Shown here piece after piece: positions 19,554-27,992 of a DNA stretch of 64,000 bases (positions are counted from its first letter, which is position 1; each line of letters starts with the position of its first letter). The stretch comes from CALKWS01 sp051020515 (lineage in GTDB: Bacteria; Actinomycetota; Actinomycetes; Actinomycetales; Beutenbergiaceae). Made by a program: the position numbers and the translations under genes. The stretch lies in assembly GCF_051020515.1 (NCBI RefSeq), contig NZ_CP194857.1, forward strand, positions 3,348,001 to 3,412,000, read 5' to 3'. The notes beneath the pieces are model-generated. The model saw nothing but the letters and a program-made list of their open reading frames with translations. It did not search any database and had not been told where the DNA came from.

Positions 19554-20053
19554 CCGCCGCGGTGCTGGTCGGCCCGCCGGGCGCGGGAAAGTCCACCATC
19601 GGACGCATGGTCGCCGAGGTGCTCGAGGTTCCGTTCGCCGACACCGACGCCATCGTGGAACAGACCTCCGGGCGGACCATCTCCGACATCTTCATCGTCG
19701 ATGGCGAGGAGACCTTCCGGGAGATGGAACGCCGCGCGGTTCAGGAGGCGTTGGCCACCCACGAGGGCGTGCTGGCCCTGGGCGGTGGCGCGATCCTCGA
19801 CGAACGCACCCGCGCCGATCTGGCTGCGCATACGGTGGTCTTCCTGTCCGTGGGCCTGGCCGATGCGGCCAAACGGGTCGGGCTGAACACCGCCCGCCCG
19901 CTCCTCCTGGGCAGCCCGCGCCGCCAGTGGCAGGAGTTGATGCAGGCCCGGCGCCCGCTCTACATGGAGGTGGCCGACGCGGAGGTCTCCACCGCAGGGT
20001 TGAGCCCCACCCAGTCCCGCGACGCGGTCCTGGCGGTGCTGGAGCACCGATGA
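19550..20053 (+). CDS. aroK: Shikimate kinase
   Basis: Phosphorylates shikimate at O3 with ATP. 167 residues: Walker A GPPGAGKST at residues 8-16, shikimate-binding FADTDAIVE, GEETFREMERRA (Arg for substrate), GGGAI around 79-83, and lid segment with TARPLLLG. All family motifs are intact. It is translationally coupled to aroC and aroB by overlapping ATGA sequences. Confidence 0.95.
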   Translation: MTAAVLVGPPGAGKSTIGRMVAEVLEVPFADTDAIVEQTSGRTISDIFIVDGEETFREMERRAVQEALATHEGVLALGGGAILDERTRADLAAHTVVFLSVGLADAAKRVGLNTARPLLLGSPRRQWQELMQARRPLYMEVADAEVSTAGLSPTQSRDAVLAVLEHR

Positions 20054-21141
20054 ACACCATCTGGGTCGATGCCGAGCACCGCTACCCGGTGCAGGTGGGA
20101 ACCGGGTTGCGCACCGCGCTGCCCGGGCACCTGCCCGGCGCAGCCGCCCAGGTGCTGCTGGTGCACGCCCGGGCACTGGGCGGCGGCGCCGCCGCCGACC
20201 TGGCCGACCAGGTGCGGGCCACCGGTCGCAGCGTGGTGTCGATGGAACTGCCGGACGGCGAGGCCGCCAAGGAACTACCGGTGATCGCCCGGGCGTGGGA
20301 TCTGCTCGGCGAGCACGCGTTCACACCCGCGCCGACGTCGTCGTCGGCCTGGGTGGGGGTGCGGTCACCGATGCGGCCGGGTTCATCGCCGCGTCCTGGT
20401 TGCGGGGCGTGGGGGTGGTGCACCTGCCCAGCACGTTGCTGGGGATGGTGGACGCTGCGGTGGGAGGCAAGACCGGGATCAATACCGCGGCCGGGAAGAA
20501 CCTGGTGGGCGCCTTTCACTCACCGCTGGCGGTGTTGTGCGACACCGCCCTGCTGGGCACCCTGCCCGAGGCGGACCTGCGTGCCGGGATGGCCGAGGTG
20601 GTCAAGTGCGGATTCATCGCCGACCCGGCGATCCTGGAATTGATCGAGTCCGACCCCGCTGCGGCACTGGACCCGGCCGGTGCGGTCCTGACCGAGCTGG
20701 TGCACCGGGCGATCACGGTGAAGGCCCGGGTGGTCAGCGCCGATCTGCGCGAGGCCGACCAACGCGAGATCCTCAACTACGGGCACACCCTGGCCCACGC
20801 GATCGAGAACGCTGAGTCACCGGTGGCGCCACGGCGACGCGGTCGCGGTGGGGATGGTCTTCGCGGCCGAACTGGCCTGGCGCACCGGCCATCTTGGTGC
20901 GGACGTGCTGGAGCGGCACCGTCGGGTCCTGACGAGTCTCGGGCTTCCGATCCACTACGACGGGGCGCCCTGGACACGGCTGGCCGAGGCGATGCGCCGC
21001 GACAAGAAGGCCCGGGGTGGTGTGCTGCGGTTCGTGATCCTGGAGGGCATCGGTGCCCCGGTACGGCTGCAGGGCCCGGATGAGGAGGAACTCGTGGCCG
21101 CATTCGAGTCGGTCAGCACCTCCGGGGCTGTGGCGCCCTAG
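20050..21141 (+). CDS. aroB: 3-Dehydroquinate synthase (two frame breaks)
   Basis: Cyclises DAHP to 3-dehydroquinate using NAD and a divalent metal. Three frames carry the gene. Up to about 20324 it reads the N-terminal NAD domain (PDGEAAKELPVIARAWDLL). The middle carries VVVGLGGGAVTDAAGF, HLPSTLLGMVDAAVGGKTGI and MAEVVKCGFI, ending with the metal ligand segment ILNYGHTLAHAIE. After about 20817 the last part reads DAVAVGMVFAAELAW. The first break fits one lost base in TTCAC/ACC; the second needs two lost bases or one gained near GAGTCACC. Corrected length is about 363-364 residues. The TAG stop overlaps a TAGGAT hexamer in front of aroQ. Confidence 0.88.
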
Positions 21142-21144
21142 GAT
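21139..21144 (+). promoter_or_regulatory. Putative -10 box of aroQ, formed with the aroB stop codon
   Basis: TAGGAT begins with the aroB TAG stop and ends six bases before the aroQ GTG, the spacing of a leaderless promoter. No clear -35 is visible. Confidence 0.4.
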
Positions 21145-21150
21145 TCGAGG

Positions 21151-21621
21151 GTGGCTACCGTGCTGGTCCTGAATGGACCCAACCTGTCCCGGCTGGGCGC
21201 CCGGGAACCCGAGATCTACGGGCGCTGGGACGCCGAGCGCCTCCGTTCCGCCGTGACCGGGTGGGCCGCGGAGCTCGGCCTGAGCGTGCAGTGGCACCAG
21301 AGCGATGACGAGGCCAAACTGGTGCGGTTGCTGCACACCGCAGCCGATGACGGCACCGACGTGGTCATCAACCCGGCCGCCTTCACGCACTACTCCTATG
21401 CGCTGCGCGACGCGGCCAAACAGGTCACCGACGCCGGCGGGCGGTTGATCGAGGTGCACCTGTCCAACCCGGCGAGCCGGGAGGTCTTCCGACACACCAG
21501 CGTCATCGCCGGTGTGGCCTCGGGCACCGTAGCCGGGTTCGGGGCGCACTCCTACCGGCTTGCCCTGCATGCGTTGAGCGATCAAGGACAAGACGTTGAT
21601 TCCATCGAATCAAGCCTCTAG
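21151..21621 (+). CDS. aroQ: Type II 3-dehydroquinate dehydratase
   Basis: Dehydrates 3-dehydroquinate to 3-dehydroshikimate. 156 residues of the small dodecameric class II type: VLVLNGPNLSRLGAREPEIYG with the catalytic Tyr23, substrate loop NPAAFTHYSYALRDA, and IEVHLSNPASREVFRHTS with the catalytic His and product-binding residues. The GTG start has no Shine-Dalgarno and is seven bases from a TAGGAT hexamer. The TAG stop again forms the beginning of the -10 hexamer of the next gene. Confidence 0.95.
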   Translation: MATVLVLNGPNLSRLGAREPEIYGRWDAERLRSAVTGWAAELGLSVQWHQSDDEAKLVRLLHTAADDGTDVVINPAAFTHYSYALRDAAKQVTDAGGRLIEVHLSNPASREVFRHTSVIAGVASGTVAGFGAHSYRLALHALSDQGQDVDSIESSL

Positions 21622-21624
21622 CCT
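21596..21624 (+). promoter_or_regulatory. Promoter of the SatD-like gene, leaderless
   Basis: TTGATT (21596-21601) and TAGCCT (21619-21624) are separated by 17 bases, and the ATG follows six bases later. This is the best SigA-like promoter in the window. The -10 box contains the aroQ stop codon, and the -35 lies inside aroQ. Confidence 0.65.
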
Positions 21625-21630
21625 GCTCAC

Positions 21631-22260
21631 ATGTTTGTGATCACGGCTGACCAGGACGCCTCCAGCAGGACCGGTGACAAGGTCGAGCAGATCCTGAGGC
21701 GGATGGCCGGGACGATCCCGGCCCAGGACGTGGTGCTGCCGTTCCAGCGGACGGTGGGCGATGAGATCCAGGCGGTGTTCGACTCCGCGCCGGTGGTGCT
21801 GGCTTCCGCGCTGGAGCTGACCCGGGCCCAGGACTGGGCGGTGGGCATCGGTATCGGTGCGGTGGACCTGGCCGAGGAGGCCCGATCCTCCTCCGGCGCG
21901 GCGTTCGTGTGCGCCCGCACCGCGGTGGAGCGGGCCAGCAGCAAGGCGGTCACCGTACCGCTTGCGGTGGTGGCCGACGGCGTCGATGAGGGGGCCGCCG
22001 ATGAGGTCGAGGCGCTCGTGCAGCTTCTCGCAGCGGTGGTGCGCAGGCGCAGCGACGCCGGATGGGAGGTGGCCGACCTCCTGCGCGATGGCGCCGGGAG
22101 TCAGCGGGCGGTTGCGACCGAACTGGGCATCACCCCGCAGGCGGTCGGGCAGCGGCTGCGGGTGGCGCTGTGGAGCGAGGAGCAGGCGGTGCACCCACTC
22201 GCCGCACGCCTGCTGGCCGGACTGGACCGGTCCGCCGACACCCACGGGGAGGGGCGATGA
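21631..22260 (+). CDS. SatD-like protein
   Basis: A 209-residue protein whose N-terminal part (MFVITADQDASSRTGDKVEQIL, LPFQRTVGDEIQAVFD) resembles the SatD family, named from a streptococcal acid-tolerance locus; its biochemical role is unknown. The C-terminal part (GSQRAVATELGITPQAVGQRLRVALW) looks like a helix-turn-helix, suggesting a DNA-binding function. The stop overlaps the start of the next gene by two bases, so both are made together. The pair has its own strong promoter and separates aroQ from efp. Confidence 0.7.
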   Translation: MFVITADQDASSRTGDKVEQILRRMAGTIPAQDVVLPFQRTVGDEIQAVFDSAPVVLASALELTRAQDWAVGIGIGAVDLAEEARSSSGAAFVCARTAVERASSKAVTVPLAVVADGVDEGAADEVEALVQLLAAVVRRRSDAGWEVADLLRDGAGSQRAVATELGITPQAVGQRLRVALWSEEQAVHPLAARLLAGLDRSADTHGEGR

Positions 22261-22718
22261 CGGTGCTGTTCACCGTACTGGTGGTGCTGGCGGCACTGGG
22301 CTCGTCGGCCGGGGTGGGTTACCCGGTGACGGTCTGGGTGCTTCGACGAGCCGAACGCGTCGATCGGGCAGAACGCGTCGACGGGGAAGCCGAGGTCCCT
22401 GCTGACGATGGCCCTCCTGCCGCAGCCGGTGCTGCGCACCCCGGGGCCTGCCGTGCACCGATGATGCGCCCGGAGGAGGTGCTGCGCGGGGGCACCTGGG
22501 TCGGCATCTTGGAGCGACTGGCGATCACCGGAGCCATTCTGGCCGGGTACCCGGCCGCGATCGCCGTGGTCGTCGCGGTCAAGGGGCTGGGCCGCTTCCC
22601 CGAACTCAACACCGCCACGGGGGTCTCCGAACGCTTCATCATCGGCACCCTCGCCTCGGGACTCTGGGCGGCCGCGGTGGGCCTGGGCGCACTGTGGGGC
22701 CTGGACGCGTTAGGCTGA
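22257..22718 (+). CDS. Small membrane protein partner of the SatD-like gene
   Basis: A 153-residue hypothetical protein. It has an N-terminal helix (VLFTVLVVLAALGSSAGVGYPVTVWVL cut by a Pro), a charged linker (RRAERVDRAERVDGEAEV, a short direct repeat of AERVDR), and two C-terminal hydrophobic helices (LAITGAILAGYPAAIAVVVAV; IIGTLASGLWAAAVGLGALWG). I recognise no family. The ATG overlaps the SatD stop, a common arrangement for SatD and a membrane partner. Confidence 0.65.
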   Translation: MTVLFTVLVVLAALGSSAGVGYPVTVWVLRRAERVDRAERVDGEAEVPADDGPPAAAGAAHPGACRAPMMRPEEVLRGGTWVGILERLAITGAILAGYPAAIAVVVAVKGLGRFPELNTATGVSERFIIGTLASGLWAAAVGLGALWGLDALG

Positions 22719-22752
22719 GGCGCCCTTTCCCCTCCACGACGAAGGACCACGT

Positions 22753-23315
22753 GTGGCCACGACGAACGACCTGAAGAACGGCATGGTGCTCAAGATCGAC
22801 GGACAGTTGTGGTCCTGGTCGAGTTCCAGCACGTCAAGCCCGGAAAGGGACCGGCCTTCGTGCGTACCAAGATCAAGGGCGTGCTCTCCGGCAAGACGGT
22901 CTCCAAGACCTTCAATGCCGGTGTGAAGGTGGAGACCGCCAACGTCGACAAGCGGGACATGCAGTACCTGTACGCCGACGGCGAGGACTACGTCTTCATG
23001 GACACCAGTGACTACGAGCAGTTCCCGGTACCGGGCTCGATCGTGGGCGATGCCGCGAACTTCATGGTCGAGGGCCAGGAGGTCATCGTGGCGATGCACG
23101 ACGGGACCCCGCTGTACGTGGAGCTCCCGCCGTCGGTGAACCTGACCATCTCCTATACCGAGCCCGGCCTGCAGGGCGACCGTTCCTCCGCCGGGACCAA
23201 GCCGGCCACGCTGCAGACCGGATACGAGATCCAGGTACCGCTGTTCGTGGACGCCGACACCACGGTGAAGGTGGACACCCGGAGCGGGGAGTACCTCGGT
23301 CGCGTGAGCGGCTGA
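22753..23315 (+). CDS. efp: Elongation factor P (one frame break)
   Basis: Rescues ribosomes stalled at proline runs by binding near the E site. The GTG start gives VATTNDLKNGMVLKIDGQLW. One base is missing near 22815; adding it gives [20 protein letters not shown], with the conserved Lys of the GKG loop that contacts the peptidyl-transferase centre. The three beta-barrel domains continue through VDKRDMQYLYADGEDYVFMD and end with TVKVDTRSGEYLGRVSG. Corrected length is about 187 residues, as in the family. efp and nusB are adjacent by one base. A TAGGCT hexamer at 22711-22716 could be its -10 box. Confidence 0.93.
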
Positions 23316-23316
23316 G

Positions 23317-23790
23317 GTGAGCGCCCGCAGCAAGGCCCGCAAACGGGCCCTCGACGTGCTCTACGAGGCCGATCAGCGCATCCGCAGTTCCGCCGGCGAG
23401 GAAGCCGGAGAGGGCGCACCCCCGGTTGGCGACGTGCGGGCGGTGATGGTCCAGGTCCTGGCGGACCGAATCGCCCACCCGGGTACGCAGACCTCGCTGC
23501 CGGAGTACTCGGTGCAGATCGTCGAAGGCGTCGCTGAGCACGTGGACCGCATCGATGAGGCGCTGAGCACCTTCTCGCAGGGCTGGACCCTGTCCCGGAT
23601 GCCGGCCGTGGACCGGGCCGTGCTGCGGCTGGCGAGCTGGGAGATCCTCTATCACGAGGAGGTCCCCGACGCGGTCGCGATCGATGAGGCGGTGCGGCTG
23701 GCCAAGTCGCTGTCCACCGATGAGTCACCGGCGTTCGTCAACGGGTTGCTCGGACGGATCGCGCAGATGGGTTCCAGCCTACTGGATTGA
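23317..23790 (+). CDS. nusB: Transcription antitermination factor NusB
   Basis: All-helical RNA-binding protein that with NusE (S10) supports rRNA antitermination. 157 residues starting MSARSKARKRALDVLYEADQR, the basic N-terminal RNA-binding helix, and ending in the conserved DEAVRLAKSLSTDESPAFVNGLLGRI. The GTG start lies directly after the efp stop, so the two are co-transcribed. Confidence 0.95.
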   Translation: MSARSKARKRALDVLYEADQRIRSSAGEEAGEGAPPVGDVRAVMVQVLADRIAHPGTQTSLPEYSVQIVEGVAEHVDRIDEALSTFSQGWTLSRMPAVDRAVLRLASWEILYHEEVPDAVAIDEAVRLAKSLSTDESPAFVNGLLGRIAQMGSSLLD

Positions 23791-23845
23791 GACGGGTCGA
23801 GGTCCGGACACCTCCCGGGCGGCGTGATCGCCTCCGGCGAGGCGG

Positions 23846-23901
23846 TAGGGTGTTCCTCGGCACTGATCCTTTAAGCCCGTCCCGTGAGGCGGGGAAGGAG
23901 G
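23846..23901 (+). promoter_or_regulatory. pyr operon leader: -10 box, PyrR-binding hairpin and Shine-Dalgarno
   Basis: TAGGGT (23846-23851) is a likely -10 box. The leader contains TCCCGTGAGGC (23880-23890), which fits the PyrR-binding loop consensus UCCNGNGAGGY, flanked by CCCG and CGGG that can form a short stem. The Shine-Dalgarno AAGGAGG (23895-23901) begins only four bases after the hairpin. In mycobacteria PyrR bound to UMP blocks translation at such a site, and the same is inferred here. Confidence 0.7.
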
Positions 23902-23909
23902 CACGCCGG

Positions 23910-24470
23910 ATGAACTCTGGCAGCCCGGGGACCGAGGTTCTCGGTCCCGGCGATATCTCCCGGGCACTGACCCGGATCGCACACGAGATCCTGGAACGCA
24001 ACAAGGGCGCAGCGGACGTGGTGCTGCTGGGCATCCCCACCAGAGGTGTCCCACTGGCGCAGCGACTGGGCCGCCGCATCGTGGAGGCCGAACCCGACCT
24101 CGGCCCGGCCGGGAACACCGAGCAGTTGGTCGGGGCGGTGGACATCACGATGCACCGCGACGATCTGCGCATCAACCCGACCCGCGCGCTGACCCCCACC
24201 CACCTGCCGGCACGGGGGATCGACGACGTCGTCGTCGTGCTGGTCGACGACGTGCTCTACTCCGGCCGGACCGTACGCGCGGCCCTGGACGCGATCTCGG
24301 ACCTGGGCCGTCCGCGTGCGGTCCAACTGGCGGTCCTGGTGGACCGCGGCCACCGGGAGCTGCCCATCCGAGCCGACTACATCGGCAAGAACCTGCCGAC
24401 CTCACGCGCAGAGCGGGTGAGCGTGCACCTGGAGGAACTGGACGGGCGGGACGCGGTGGTACTGGCATGA
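23910..24470 (+). CDS. pyrR: Bifunctional PyrR: pyr mRNA-binding regulator / uracil phosphoribosyltransferase
   Basis: 186 residues. Type I phosphoribosyltransferase fold with the PRPP loop VVLVDDVLYSGRTVRAALDA; the N-terminal part has LGIPTRGVPLAQRL, and ITMHRDDL marks the PyrR branch. Senses UMP/UTP and represses the operon through the leader hairpin just upstream. The ATG is eight bases after AAGGAGG. It overlaps pyrB by four bases (ATGA). Confidence 0.95.
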   Translation: MNSGSPGTEVLGPGDISRALTRIAHEILERNKGAADVVLLGIPTRGVPLAQRLGRRIVEAEPDLGPAGNTEQLVGAVDITMHRDDLRINPTRALTPTHLPARGIDDVVVVLVDDVLYSGRTVRAALDAISDLGRPRAVQLAVLVDRGHRELPIRADYIGKNLPTSRAERVSVHLEELDGRDAVVLA

Positions 24471-25458
24471 GGCATCTGCTCTCCACCGCCGACCTGTCCC
24501 GGGCCGAGGCGATCGGTATCCTCGATACCGCCGAGACGATGGCCCAGACCCAGTCGCGCCAGATCAAGAAGTTGCCGGCGCTACGTGGCCTGACCGTGGT
24601 GAACCTGTTCTTCGAGGACTCCACCCGGACCCGGATCTCCTTCGAGGCGGCTGCGAAACGGCTGTCCGCTGACGTGATCAACTTCTCAGCCAAGGGATCC
24701 TCGGTGTCCAAGGGCGAGTCGCTCAAGGACACCGCGATGACACTGCAGGCCATGGGTGCCGACGCGGTGGTGATCCGGCACGGTGCCTCCGGCGCTCCGC
24801 ACCGGCTCGCGCGCGCGGGGGGTGGATCGACGCCCCGGTGCTCAACGCCGGCGACGGCGCGCACCAGCATCCCACGCAGGCCCTGCTCGACGCTTTCACG
24901 ATGCGCCGGCGCCTGCTCGGCGGGCAGCCGCGCGGGGCGGACCTGGCCGGGCGACGGGTGGTGATTGTGGGGGATGTGCTGCACTCCCGGGTGGCGCGGT
25001 CCAACGTGGACCTGCTGCACACCCTGGGGGCGCAGGTGCTGCTCGTGGCGCCGCCCACGCTGCTCCCGGTGGGGGTGCGGGCCTGGCCCTGCCAGGTCAC
25101 GTTCGACCTGGACGGCGCGATCGCGGAATTCGAACCCGATGCGATCATGACGCTGCGCGTGCAGCGGGAGCGGATGTCCAGCGCCGGGGGAGGTTTCTTC
25201 CCTTCTCCGATGGAGTACGCGCGGCGTTACGGCCTGGACGCCACCCGGGTGAACGCCCTGCCCGAGCACGCGATCATCATGCACCCCGGACCGATGAACA
25301 GGGGCCTGGAGATCAGCGCCGCGGCCGCGGACTCACCGCGTTCGACGATCGTGGAACAGGTCACCGGCGGTGTCGCGGTGCGGATGGCAGTGCTCTTCCT
25401 GCTGCTCGCCGGCGCCGATCCGTCCGACCGAACCGAAGTCTCGCTAGAGGAGTCCTGA
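24467..25458 (+). CDS. pyrB: Aspartate carbamoyltransferase catalytic chain (one frame break)
   Basis: Makes carbamoyl-aspartate from carbamoyl phosphate and aspartate. Carbamoyl phosphate loop FFEDSTRTRISFEAAAKRL and the SVSKGESLKDT loop are in the first frame; NAGDGAHQHPTQALLD, the aspartate-binding region, is in the second. The break is in a run of six G at 24817-24822, where one more G gives ARAGGWIDAPVLNAGDG. Corrected length is about 330 residues. No regulatory PyrI gene is present, as expected for this type that pairs with PyrC. Confidence 0.93.
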
Positions 25459-25462
25459 GTCG

Positions 25463-26785
25463 ATGCCGAACAGTTACCTGGTGCGTGGTGCCGCGCTCGT
25501 GGGGGGTGAGCCCACGGATCTGTTTCTGACCGAGGGTGCCATCGCCGCCGTCGGCGCCGAGGCCGGAACGGCCGCCGGCGGCAGCACGCAGGTGGTCGAT
25601 GCTCGTGGCCTGATCGCCCTGCCCGGGCTGGTGGACCTGCACACCCACCTTCGGGAGCCGGGCCGGGAGGACGCCGAGACGGTGGCCTCCGGGACCAGGG
25701 CCGCCGCGGCCGGAGGCTTCACCTGCGTGCACGCGATGGCCAACACCGATCCCGTGGCCGATACCGCCGGCGTGGTCGAGCAGGTGCTGCACCTGGGCGA
25801 TGCGGCCGGCTGGGCTCAGGTACGACCGGTGGGCGCGGTCACGGTCGGTCTGGCCGGGACACAACTGGCCGAACTCGGCGCGATGGCCGACTCGGCGGCT
25901 GCGGTGCGGGTCTTCTCCGACGACGGAAAGTGCGTGTCCGACCCGGTGCTGATGCGCCGGGCACTGGAGTACGTCAAAGCCTTCGACGGCGTGATCGCTC
26001 AGCACGCCCAGGAGCCCCGGCTCACCCAGGACGCGGTGATGCACGAGGGGCGGGTCTCCTCCCGGCTGGGCCTGACCGGCTGGCCGGCTGTCGCCGAGGA
26101 GGCGATCATCGCCCGCGACGTGCTGCTCGCCGAGCATGTCGGCTCCCGGGTGCACATCTGCCATCTGTCCACGGCCGGGTCGGTCGATATCGTGCGCTGG
26201 GCCAAGGCCCGCGGCATCGCGGTGAGCGCCGAGGTCACTCCGCACCACCTGCTGCTCACCGATGACCTGCTCACCGACTACGACCCTGCGTACAAGGTGA
26301 ACCCGCCGCTCCGGACGCCCGAGGACGTCGCCGCGGTGCGCGCGGGCCTGGCGGACGGCACCATCGACATCGTCGCGACCGACCACGCGCCGCACACGGT
26401 GGAGGACAAGGACTGCGAGTTCGCCGCGGCCGCCTTCGGGATGACCGGCCTGGAAACGGCCGTGAGCGTGGTGGCCGAGGCGATGATCACCTCCGGCGAG
26501 CACGATTTCGGTTGGTCCGATATCGCCCGGGTACTCTCCAGCGCCCCGGCGCGGATCGGCGGGGTCACCGGGCAGGGCCAGGATCTGGTGGCCGGCGCTC
26601 CGGCGAACCTGACCCTGATCGACCCGGGCGCACGCACCGTGGTGGACCCGCTGACCCAGGCCACCGCCAGCCCGAACAGCCCCTATGCGGGACAGACCCT
26701 TCCCGCGGCGGTGGTGGCCACGTTCTTCCGCGGACGGCCCACCGTCCTGGACGGGCAGCCGCAGGATGACCGGAGGACCTCATGA
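25463..26785 (+). CDS. pyrC: Dihydroorotase (class I)
   Basis: Zinc amidohydrolase closing carbamoyl-aspartate to dihydroorotate. 440 residues with metal ligands in VDLHTHLREPGRED, HICHLSTAGS and the active-site Asp in VATDHAPHTVEDK. The AEVTPHHLLLTDD segment is typical. Uninterrupted. It starts four bases after pyrB and its stop overlaps the start of carA by four bases. Confidence 0.96.
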   Translation: MPNSYLVRGAALVGGEPTDLFLTEGAIAAVGAEAGTAAGGSTQVVDARGLIALPGLVDLHTHLREPGREDAETVASGTRAAAAGGFTCVHAMANTDPVADTAGVVEQVLHLGDAAGWAQVRPVGAVTVGLAGTQLAELGAMADSAAAVRVFSDDGKCVSDPVLMRRALEYVKAFDGVIAQHAQEPRLTQDAVMHEGRVSSRLGLTGWPAVAEEAIIARDVLLAEHVGSRVHICHLSTAGSVDIVRWAKARGIAVSAEVTPHHLLLTDDLLTDYDPAYKVNPPLRTPEDVAAVRAGLADGTIDIVATDHAPHTVEDKDCEFAAAAFGMTGLETAVSVVAEAMITSGEHDFGWSDIARVLSSAPARIGGVTGQGQDLVAGAPANLTLIDPGARTVVDPLTQATASPNSPYAGQTLPAAVVATFFRGRPTVLDGQPQDDRRTS

Positions 26786-27992
26786 GCAACCCGATCGACC
26801 CGGCCTACGGCGAGCGCGCGAGGCACTCCTGGTGCTGGAGGACGGCACCACCGCCCGCGGGCGGGCCTACGGAGCCCGGGGCACCGCCCTGGGAGAGATC
26901 GTGTTCGCCACCGGGATGACGGGCTACCAGGAGACGCTCACCGACCCCTCGTACCACCGTCAGATCGTGATGATGACCGCCCCGCACGTGGGCAACACGG
27001 GCATGAACAGCGAGGACCCGGAGTCCCAGCGGATCTGGGTGAGCGGATTCGTGGTGCGCGACCCGGCCCCGCGGGCCTCCAGCTGGCGGGCCGACGCCGA
27101 ACTCGAGGATGAACTGCGCGAGCAGGGTGTGGTGGCCATTGCCGAGATCGACACCCGGGCCCTGACCCGGCACCTGCGCGAACTCGGCGTGATGCGCGCC
27201 GGTATCTTCTCCGGGTCCGACCTGCCCACCGTCCCCGGGGCCCAGGGTGTGGCCGCACTCGTCGAGCGGGTCCGGGCCATCCGGCCGATGGCCGGGCAGA
27301 GCCTGTCCGAGGAGGTCAGCACCTCCCGGGCCTATACCGTGGAACCACCCGAAGGAACCCCGGTGCGCGGCACCGTGGTCGCGGTGGACCTGGGCATCAA
27401 GGCGATGACGGCGCAGCGACTGACCGAGCGGGGGCTGCGGGTGCACGTGGTACCCGCGTCCACCACCCTCGACGAGATCCTGGAGCACCGCCCGGACGGG
27501 GTGTTCTTCTCCAACGGTCCCGGTGACCCTGCCGCTGCCGACGCGCAGGTGGACCTGCTCCGCGGTGTGCTGGAGGCCGGCATCGGCTTCTTCGGCATCT
27601 GCTTCGGCAACCAGTTGCTGGGCCGCGCCCTGGGCTATGACACCTTCAAGCTCGACTACGGGCACCGTGGACTGAACCAACCGGTCCGGGATGTCCTGAC
27701 CGGGAAGGTGGAGATCACCACCCATAATCACGGCTTCGCCGTCGACGTTCCGGTGGGTGAGCCCTCGAACTCCCCGTATGACGGCGGCCGCTACGGCCGG
27801 GTCCGGGTCTCGCACGTCTCCCTGACCGACGGTGTGGTCGAGGGCCTGCAGTGCCTGGACATTCCCGCCTTCTCCGTGCAGTACCACCCCGAGGCCGCCG
27901 CCGGACCGCACGAGGCGGCCTACCTGTTCGACCGGTTCGTGGCGATGATCGCCCCCGAGACGGCGGCCATGTCCGCCGGTGAGGACACCTGA
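26782..27992 (+). CDS. carA: Carbamoyl-phosphate synthase small subunit (one frame break)
   Basis: Glutamine amidotransferase subunit feeding ammonia to CarB. The ATG gives MSNPIDPAYGER, then the frame is lost near 26818 in a GCGCGCG stretch; one added base gives EALLVLEDGTTARGRAYGA. The class I glutaminase domain shows the nucleophile in FFGICFGNQLLGRALG and the catalytic His-Glu in VQYHPEAAAGP. THNHGFAVD is also as in the family. Corrected length is about 403 residues. The stop overlaps the carB start by one base. Confidence 0.94.
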
